Below are positions 56,798 to 64,000 of a DNA stretch of 64,000 nucleotides, piece by piece (position 1 is the first letter of the stretch; every line of letters starts with the position of its first letter). A program made the position numbers and the translations under genes. The notes beneath the pieces are model-generated. The model did no database searches and was not told the DNA's origin. It worked only from the letters and a program-made list of their open reading frames with translations. Source of the stretch: Yamagishiella unicocca (taxonomy: Eukaryota; Chlorophyta; Chlorophyceae; Chlamydomonadales; Volvocaceae); contig BDSL01000002.1 in NCBI GenBank assembly GCA_003116995.1, forward strand, positions 890,001 to 954,000, read 5' to 3'.

Positions 56798-59511
56798 ATG
56801 GCTGAGCGGCAGCCCCCTGCCGCCACGCACCAAAGCTGGACCGGGGCAGTCGCCGCCTACCTTCCCAAGCCGCCGCGCATAGCCCTGTACCCAAACCAAG
56901 GAGGCTCCGGACAGGCCGCGGGAAACGGCGGTGGCGGCGGTTCTGCAGTCGCCGCCTCCGAGCCGCAGGTCCAGCCGCCGGCACCCTCGCAGCAGCCGCC
57001 GCAGCGGCAAGCGCTGCCGTCAGCGCCCAATAAGTCCGGCCTCCGAGGCACGTGGTTGCTCAGCCGGGGAAGCGCTACACTGACGGCGGCGCTATCGGCG
57101 GCTGGGCAAGGGGAGTTCGACGTCAGGGTGAGTGGCGCGTCAGGGTGAGTGGCGGCAGTGGCGGCGCCGGCGGCGGCGCCGGGCAGTGACCTAGGAGCTT
57201 GCATGGCGGCGGCTGCCATCCGGCCCGTCAGCCTACATGCGGGACCAGTCATGAGCTGCGCATCCGGCTTAGCTCCGCGACCAAGTGGGGTGAGGGATAC
57301 GGGAGCTGTGGATGCCGCAAGCCGTTCCGGGTGGGCCGGGGTCGGGTTGGGCGCGTGGGTCCCACGGGTCGGCGGCGGGGAGGAAGAGCAGGTACTACTG
57401 GAGGGGAGGCTCCCCTAACTGGCTGGTTTCGGAGCGGCCAACGGACCGCCACCGGGTCAGCCGGCGGTGTTGGACGGGGAGCGTCGCTGAAAGCGTGTAA
57501 AGCCGCACCAAGGGGTAACCCCACATGTGTATGCCCGCGTCACGACCCGCCGCATCTACCCCTGAGGCAGCGGCGAGGCCCGGGCTGTGTGGTAGAGCAA
57601 TTGTTACAGTGGGCCGGGCTGTGTTCGTGTGTGTGTGTGTGTGTGTGTATGTGTGTGTTTTGTTTGCCGGGACCCACCTCGCTACGCAGGTGCAGCTGGA
57701 GGGGACGACGTTGTGGCACCGGGACCTGTTCAGCGGGGCCGCTGACGTGCTGCTGCTGCCGCCCCCACCTCCCGCAAGCACTGCGGCGGCGGCGGGTGAC
57801 GCCTCCAGCGCCCAGGCGGCGCCCGGGCCACATGCCGCCGCCGGGGCCGCTGCATCGCACGTACAGCAGGCCTGGCTGCTGCTGCTACTGCCACCGCAGC
57901 CGAATCAACCGAGTGCCCTTGGTGGGTCTGATTCTGGTGCTGGGCGCCACCAGCAGCAGCAGCAGCAGCCGCAGCTAGGAGGAGCGCACTTGGATTCGGA
58001 GCCAAGGGCGTCAGATGCTGGCGCGGCCGTGGCCGCTGCGACGGCTCCGCCGTCGCCGTCGCCGCCTGCCGTGTGCTTCCGCTTCAACAGCCCCGGCGAG
58101 GGCCGCGCCTTCCAGTCGCTGCTGGAGGCGGCGAGGCGGGCGAGGGAGGCGGTGGTGCAGCGGGCAGCGGAGCGGCAGCGGGAGCGGGAGGTGCGGCTCC
58201 GGGCCGCCGAGGAGCGCCGCCGGCAGAGACAGGATGGGGACGAGCGGCGGCAGCAGCAGCGGGAGGCGGAGCAGAAGGTGAGTGCGGCGGTGGGGAGGTA
58301 CCGGCGGTGGCGGGGGGGCCAAGTAAACGTGCGGGTTTTGCGCCAGTGGGGGCGCCCCAACCCGCTCACTGAGCCACTCACTGACCCGCCACGCACTGAT
58401 CCACTCACTGACCCGCCACTCACTGAGCCACTCACTGACCCGCCACTCACTGAGCCACTCACTGACCCGCCACTCACTGAGCCACTCACTGAGCCACCCA
58501 CTTGCCGGCTGCGGGCGGCCTTGCAGGCCCTCGCACACTCTCACCCGCGCCCAGCACCCGGCCTGTCCGAGAGCGACATCCGAGCCGCCATCGAGGTAGG
58601 CCTTCCACTGGGAGCCCGGAGCAGGGGCGGAGGGGGCGACGACGCGGGGCCGTGCTCCGGAACCGTACGGCGGCGTGTGCCGGGTGCCCTGCGTGGCCCG
58701 TCTGCCCAGCTATCAGACTGTGGCTGCTGCTGCCGCTGACGCGACACGCACCCCTGCTAGTACCCGACTCGCTCCCGCTGCCCCCCCCCCGCTGCGTTAC
58801 CGGGTCTACTATTGTAACCCCGGCTGCCTCCCCCCCCCTGCCACCCCCTCTCAGCGCTACCTGCTGGAGCCCGGATTCCAAGGTGAGGTGCATGACGTGA
58901 GCTGCGGTGAGATGAGGGGTAACCGGGGGGGGGAGAGGGGAGAGGGTTGACCCGGTCACACGACATAGGAAATGGAGAGGTGACCGGGGGCCGTGGGGAG
59001 CTGGGTTGGGTGCGTGTGGGGTGGGAACCGGGGTGCGGTGTGGCGGCGGCGGGCCGGACAATACACTTCCGAGCAAACGGCATCAGGACCCTGCGGGCGG
59101 CACCCCCGCCTTAAGGCACAGCTGCAACTTGCACGCAGCAGCGCTTTCCGGCGTGTAGAGTTCGTATCGCTGGGGCTTCGGGAATGCGGAAGGCGACTCG
59201 AGGACTACAGAGCCCAAACCGCCTGTATCCCTGATCCCCTCGCCAAGCGGCCGCCCACCTCGTCCACCGCACCTGCGTTACCCTCCGGCCCCACCTCCCC
59301 CCGCCCCCCCCCCGGGCGCCGCCCCTCTGAACCCGCAGATCTCGTTGCGCGCGTGGAGGCGGTGTGGGAGGAGATGGAGGAGCAGGCGGAGAGGCAGCTG
59401 GGGGTGGCGGCAGCGGAAGGGGAGGAGGGGGAGGAGCGGCAGCTGGGCGCGGAGGGCGCGGAGGTCGGGGCGGGCTATGCGGCTGCGGATGGGCGGGATC
59501 GGGAGTCGTAA
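56798..59511 (+). CDS. Unrecognised Gln/Arg-rich protein
   Basis: Exons 56798-57127, 57690-58277, 58527-58595, 58855-58882 and 59339-59511 join into 395 residues. The family is not recognised. The N-terminus is Pro/Gly/Gln-rich. A globular part runs LRGTWLLSRGSATLTAAL, VQLEGTTLWHRDLFSGAADV, and after a low-complexity insert VCFRFNSPGEGRAFQSLLEA. The last pattern (FxFxSxxExxxFxxL) recalls the closing strand and helix of PH/EVH1-like domains, but that is only suggestive. A basic coiled-coil-like segment rich in RE/RQ follows, then a compact module LSESDIRAAIERYLLEPGFQ joined to DLVARVEAVWEEMEEQ, and an acidic Gly/Glu tail. Exons 3 and 4 are very short (69 and 28 bp). The donor of exon 1 is tandemly duplicated. 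It is convergent with the TIM-barrel gene. Confidence 0.65.
57630..57662. repeat. GT dinucleotide microsatellite
   Basis: An almost pure GT run in intron 1 of the Gln/Arg-rich gene, about 30 bp upstream of the 3' splice site. Confidence 0.95.
58360..58502. repeat. 12/15-bp alternating repeat (27-bp period)
   Basis: Units CCACTCACTGAG and CCACTCACTGACCCG alternate through intron 2 of the Gln/Arg-rich gene. Confidence 0.9.
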
Positions 59512-60139
59512 GCAATCAGGCCGTGTCATAGTATGGTGATGTGTGCTGCCGGCATTAGTCCGGGCTGTACGGCAGCTACGTATCCGGCTGCTGGCCCGGG
59601 AGCTGATGAGCAGTTGCTGCTGCTGCCACAGGGAGTTAGGGAAGCAGCAGGGGGGTGCGCTGGGGGGGTGGGGGTCCTGGCATTCATTCCACCATCGCCA
59701 TGTACATTCATGGCATGTGCATCGCCATTACATGTAGAGGGACGTGTACCATCATTGAGCTGGAAGGTGGCACCCGACAGTCGCCACGAGACCGCCGGCA
59801 CATCGTTGGGTAGCCCCTCCGCACCCCACCCCTCTCGCACCCAAGTGGTGTCAATCCAGCGAGCTGCAGGGGTCGCCAGGCAAGGCCCAGTCAGGCACCC
59901 CGGCAGCGCTGCTCCGCACCCACTTGCTAAAAAGCTAACGTCACCCCGTGGTGACCACAGTACCACCACCACCACCACCAGCACTCCCACAGCGCAGCCG
60001 CACCTCCCCGGGCGAACTCACCCGCCAGTGGAGAGCTCGGCCAGCAACAACAAGAACAAAAGGGGCAACTAGCAGGCACCAGGTCAACGCAACTCCGCCG
60101 GCCAATCTGGCACGACACCGTACCGAGTCGGCACGGTGT

Positions 60140-60151
60140 TGTAAACTGTAA
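60140..60151 (+). terminator. Two TGTAA polyadenylation-type motifs
   Basis: TGTAA occurs at 60140-60144 and 60147-60151, about 630 bp after the stop of the Gln/Arg-rich gene. TGTAA is the usual polyadenylation signal of chlamydomonadalean nuclear genes. Use is inferred. Confidence 0.45.
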
Positions 60152-60200
60152 ATTTACGACACAGTAAACTTATCCGACATCCTCTCGGGTGTCGTAAATT
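60151..60200. repeat. Perfect 12-bp inverted repeat
   Basis: AATTTACGACAC at 60151-60162 is the exact reverse complement of GTGTCGTAAATT at 60189-60200, with a 26-bp loop. Confidence 0.9.
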
Positions 60201-60388
60201 AGCACAGTGTGAGGTCCAAGCGTATGTTCAGCCCCCATCTCCCAAACATACCCAGCGCCCCAAACTTGACCCCCCGACCGGTCAGGGCGCCCCCCGCCTC
60301 TCCAATATACACACACATACACGCACACACGTGTTTCGCTGCTCCGCGGTCCCCCGCCAGGCGCCGGAGCGCTCCGCGAGGTGGGACC

Positions 60389-63300
60389 TCAATCGTCCAG
60401 GGTGACGGCGTACTGCAGCGCGTTACCCAGCTCCCCCACATCCTTGCCGTACGACTGCAGCATCTCCGCCTTGATCAGCAGTGCGTCCGCCCCACTGCGG
60501 CGCGCTGCTGCGGCCTCCTCCAGGGAGCGGACGCCCACCTGGGGGTGCCGGGGGGAGTGGCGTGAAAACCGTTGAAAACCGGGGGGGGGGGAGAGTTGCA
60601 GGGGGGTAGGGGGCATGGCGAGGAGACCCTGTTACGCTACATTGGAAACGGAGGGTGGAAACCAGCCGGCGAATAATTTAAGGTCGGACTTTAGGGAGAT
60701 TTTGGGGAATACAGAAAATAACCGGTTTTATGGGGGGAGGGGCGTCTCCGGGGGGGAGCGTGGGTGCAGGGCCATGGAGGCTGGGTGCAGGTGTTGGAGC
60801 CATGACTCATGCAAACCGCCTGGTGGAGCCACCACCGCCCTCGCCTGCCAACCTGAAGCCATAACCCTCGCAGCGTGAAGCTGTAAAGCCGTGAAGCCAT
60901 AGAGCCAGGGGCAAGGCGGCAGACATTCCGTGCCCCGCCCCCCTCCACCGCACCCACCAGGCTGACGGCTCCGAACGGCAGCTCCCCCAGCAGCCCGTGA
61001 GCGATCTTGTTGGCAAACCCGGGTACGGCAACCGACAAGCCAACCGCCACGTTGATGGCGTAAAACACAACGCCCTGCGCCGATGCGGCAGGGGCACGGT
61101 CGGCCAGCCGGGGGGTTGAGCCAGGACAAGGCAGGAGGCAGAGGAGGGGGGGATCAGAGACAGGTCGTGTTAAGTGAGGAGCGCGCCGCCCCCGAGCCGG
61201 CGGCCGTGGCCCCCTGGCTGCTATTGATTGTAAACATACCCTGTGTTGTGTTACATGGCAAGTATCGGCTGAGTCCAAGACGTGATAACACGTGGGCGGA
61301 CGGATTGCGTCGTCGGACAGATTGCGTCATCGGACGGATTGCGTCATCGGACGGAGCTCTCCCTTCAGGTGTGCAGCGGGGCCGGCGGTGGCACGTGTGG
61401 TAGTCCCTCCCCATCCTTCCCTCCCTCCCTCCCCGCATGTGGTAATCCGCCCCCCCCGGCCACCTCATTCCCACAACAGCCCGATACGTTCCGTGTTGCG
61501 ACCCCCCCCCACCTGCTTCGCCAGCTCCGCCACCTCCCTCGCGTTCACCACCTCCACCGGCGCATCCAGTCCCAGGGCGGCGCTGAAGCTGCTCATCACC
61601 CCAGTGCCGCGGCCCGTGACCTGAGGGGTGGGTTGCAAGGAAACCCGTGTACGAAGGAAAACCGTTTAGGATATAAACGTTTCGAGATGCATGCTGGAGA
61701 ACTTGGTTGAGATTGAGGTTGGGTGAGAGAGTGGGTGAGGCAGGGGTGCGAGCGGGAAGGCAAGGGAGGGAAGCGATGGTTGAGGGTTGTGACACCGCAA
61801 AGGTGACTACTGAGGGGTCCGGTACCAGAGAGGAAGATCCACTGAGCGGGGTGACGCGGCGGCCCCCATCACACCTGGTTGACGATGCCGATGGCTCCCG
61901 CTGCGCCCGCCTCCTTCACCTCGCACACCTGGGGGCAGAGGGCAGGGGGGAGGGGGGACGCCAGGACGGAGGCCTTGAAGGGGGGGTATTACATCCGCGA
62001 ATCCACGGCCGACAAACCGACGGGCGATGAAGATGGTCTTGCAGGGGGGAAGGGGGCATGCGGGGCAACGGTGTTGGTGGGCGTATCCGTAGAGGCAATC
62101 CGTCAAGTCACGGCGACCTGACGGAACCGCACACCGCCAATCTCCCCTCCCGGCCCGAACCCCCGCCCGAACCCCCGCCCGAACCCCGGCCCGAACCCCC
62201 GCACGAACCCCCGCCCGAACCCCGGCCCGGCCCCTCCCGTGGCTCCCTTCCCTTCACCTGCAGCGGGTGTATGAGCCAGTCCCTGGCAAGGACCGGCACT
62301 CGCGGCACCGCCTGCTGCACGCTGAACAGGTCGCGGAGCCCCGAGGGCGTGTCAGCGGAGTCCGTGCGAACAGCCAGCGCCGCGGCGCCGCCTACTCTGA
62401 CGTAGGCCTTGGCCAGATCGGCCAGCTCAGCAGAGGTGGTTTCGGGGCTGGGTCGGGCCACCTCGAACACCAGCACGGCGCGACCCTAGGGAGGAGGGGG
62501 TGCGGGGTGAGGGGTGCGGGGGGCTGGGGGGTGGCTTCCCGAAAACCGTTGTACGACAGGGGCTTGGCCACAAGGTGGCCGAGTGGGCCTTACAGGGTGG
62601 AGCCGCGCGGATGGCTTCCTAGCTGCACAGCGCTACCAGTGCCGGCTGCTGCTTGCGGCTGCCCATGCGCCCTCCCCCCATTCTCGCCCTTTTCCACACA
62701 TGCCGTCGACGTGGATTTCTTCGCCATCGCCACCCGCCATGTTCCTGTCACAGGCCCCGGCAACGACGGACCACCACCACCACCGCTGCCATCACGGAGC
62801 CATGCGGCGACAGCGTCCTCCAGGTGGCAGGAAGGTTCCTCCAGGTGGCAGGAAGGTTCCTCCAGGTGGCAGGAAGGTTCCTCCAGGTGGCAGGAAGGTT
62901 CCTCCAGGTGCCAGGAAGGTTCCTCCAGGTGGCAGGAAGGTTCCTCCAGGTGGCAGGAAGGTTCCTCCAGGTGCCAGGAAGGTTCCTCCAGGTGCCAGCA
63001 AGGTTCCTCCCTTCCACCCGCCCTGCAGAGATCGCTCCTGAACCCTGAGCATGCCCCTTCACCGCCTCTGTGCCATGCCACGCCAGCTGGCAGCCCCTCC
63101 CTGGACACTACCTCGTCGCCTCCGACCCCGCAGGGCCCCACCTGGGGTACCGACTCCGCTATGAGTGTGGACAGGCGGTAGGGCGGGTTGGCTGGCATCT
63201 GGGTGGCGGACTGCAGCCGCTCGTCCAGTCCCTCCATGCCCAGCTCCCGGATGGTGGTCTCCAGCTCCCGCTGCTTGCGGCTGCGAGTGGTAGGGATGGA

Positions 63301-63754
63301 GCCAGGGAGGAGTGGGGCCGAGATCGGCGCAAGTGGCTACGAGTTCGGAGATGTGGAGGCGTGGGCCGCGCAGCGCCCATCGGGGCGCAGCGTTCCGTCA
63401 CTCCGAGAGGGGCTGGTTACTGGGCGCGTGGAGCAATGCTGCGCCAGGTCAAAGCTTAACTCGGATTGCTTTACCCTCAGCTCGTGGGCAGGACACTAGG
63501 GCAATTACTACAGCCGCTGCTGCCGACTCGGTAAGGGACCCCTCGATAACACATCCCCACCGGATAGTAATCTCCAGGGCATTTATAGGCGTCTTAGGTG
63601 GCTCGTCGTCGGGGTCAGGCTTGCCGGCCGATGCTTGCAATGGCGCTGGCGTCCGCCTGATTGGCCGGAAAGCAGGGCGACGGCGCCCCACTGCCATGGA
63701 CGCCATAGAGCTAGCATAACTTGTGCTTGTGCTTGGGATTACATTGCTCTGCAT
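60389..63754 (-). CDS. Indole-3-glycerol-phosphate-synthase-like TIM-barrel protein
   Basis: Exons 63561-63754, 63142-63280, 62258-62485, 61875-61928, 61513-61620, 60958-61074 and 60389-60538 join into 329 residues. The first about 50 residues are Ser/Ala/Arg-rich and look like a chloroplast transit peptide. The barrel follows IGPS order: LVFEVARPSP, ADLAKAYVRVGGAAALAV, VPVLARDWLI, EAGAAGAIGI, APVEVVNAREV, VVFYAINV, LPFGAVSLVGVRSLEEA, SGADALLIKAEML. True IGPS (tryptophan pathway) needs lysines in EVKxxSP and in LxKDF and a glutamate in the SESG loop; here they are Ala121, Arg179 and Leu280, while Glu119, Glu228 and Asn249 remain. It is therefore probably a non-IGPS paralogue. Introns hold repeats A3, B4, B5 and C3 and a 21-bp array. 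Confidence 0.82.
60553..60592 (-). repeat. Intron repeat, family B, partial (copy B4)
   Basis: In the last intron of the TIM-barrel gene: AGTGGCGTGAAAACCGTTGA, 14 bp from the 3' splice site. Confidence 0.5.
61632..61718 (-). repeat. Intron repeat, family A (copy A3)
   Basis: In intron 4 of the TIM-barrel gene: GTTGCAAGGAAACCCGTGTA, AAAACCGTTTAGGATATAAA, CGAGATGCATGCTGGAGAAC. Only 11 bp from the 3' splice site. Confidence 0.75.
61985..62043 (-). repeat. Intron repeat, family C (copy C3)
   Basis: In intron 3 of the TIM-barrel gene: TTACATCCGCGAATCCACGG, CCGACAAACCGACGGGCGAT, GAAGATGGT. It shares more than 40 bp with C2. Confidence 0.7.
62150..62232. repeat. 12-bp CCCGAACCCCCG-type array
   Basis: About seven imperfect units in intron 3 of the TIM-barrel gene, close to its 5' splice site. 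Confidence 0.85.
62535..62562 (-). repeat. Intron repeat, family B remnant (copy B5)
   Basis: CCCGAAAACCGTTGTACGAC in intron 2 of the TIM-barrel gene, about 49 bp from its 3' splice site. Confidence 0.4.
62817..63010. repeat. 21-bp minisatellite, about 9 copies
   Basis: In intron 2 of the TIM-barrel gene. Units contain CCTCCAGGTGGCAGG and AAGGTT; some units have CAGGTGCC instead. Confidence 0.95.
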
Positions 63755-64000
63755 GGTGATTGTGCAGCCGAGCTGAAATGTTCTACCCTGTTTGCTAGCC
63801 GACGCGATGCCAATCGTCTACTCAACAAATCTTATTTCAATAAATTCAAATGATTTAACTCCGAAAGGTTGGCCGGTTGGGCGTCAACTGAGGTTGGGCG
63901 TTGGGAAGGAGGTTAAGATCATGCCGCCTTTTGTGGATGCATATCCCCACCGCTTAACGCGCATTTCAACATCAAACACAAGGAAGACACGGATGTCACA

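Larger units (their letters stand above)
59512..60388. other. Convergent 3' region
   Basis: No gene is supported. It holds the 3' UTRs of two convergent genes, TGTAA motifs at 60140 and 60147 and a perfect inverted repeat (60151-60200). Confidence 0.55.

Overview
This is a nuclear segment of a green alga, most likely a chlamydomonadalean or volvocine species. The signs are GC-rich, intron-dense genes with GT-AG introns of roughly 55-1100 bp, long Ala/Gly/Pro/Gln inserts inside conserved proteins, TGTAA-type polyadenylation motifs, abundant minisatellites, and less GC-rich intergenic tracts. I rebuilt twelve protein-coding genes by hand from splice sites, reading frame and family similarity. 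In every model the exon lengths sum to a multiple of three and the phases agree at each junction. I see no rRNA, tRNA, CRISPR array or autonomous transposon.

Layout, left to right: a cytochrome b5-domain protein of the RLF type (+, 412-1230); a secreted PC-esterase/TBL-like SGNH protein (-, 3188-5344); an RS-rich nuclear protein (-, 6312-9158) lying 124 bp downstream of a REV7/MAD2B gene (-, 9283-10818); the pseudokinase SCYL1/SCY1 (+, 12165-18331); a 25-exon MON2 gene (-, 20151-35659); a PPP-family phosphatase with PPKL/BSU1-type signatures and a long acidic tail (-, 36147-39752); a CDK10/CDK11-type kinase (+, 41177-45737); an unrecognised two-exon protein (+, 48407-49613); a metallo-beta-lactamase-fold protein (-, 51361-55256); an unrecognised Gln/Arg-rich protein (+, 56798-59511); and a probably plastid-targeted TIM-barrel protein related to indole-3-glycerol-phosphate synthase but lacking key catalytic residues (-, 60389-63754).

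Most genes are housekeeping: translesion synthesis, splicing or nuclear functions, cell-cycle-type kinase, phosphatase. SCYL1 and MON2 are convergent neighbours and both act in Golgi trafficking in other eukaryotes.

The most interesting signal is in the introns. A family of short dispersed repeats (A/B, plus a separate family C) recurs in introns of at least five unrelated genes and was not seen in exons or between genes. One end of the A/B element always faces the nearest exon, whichever way the copy is oriented. Separately, five introns in five genes carry tandem arrays with exactly 21-bp periods, and in three of them the array begins at or within about 25 bp of the 5' splice site.
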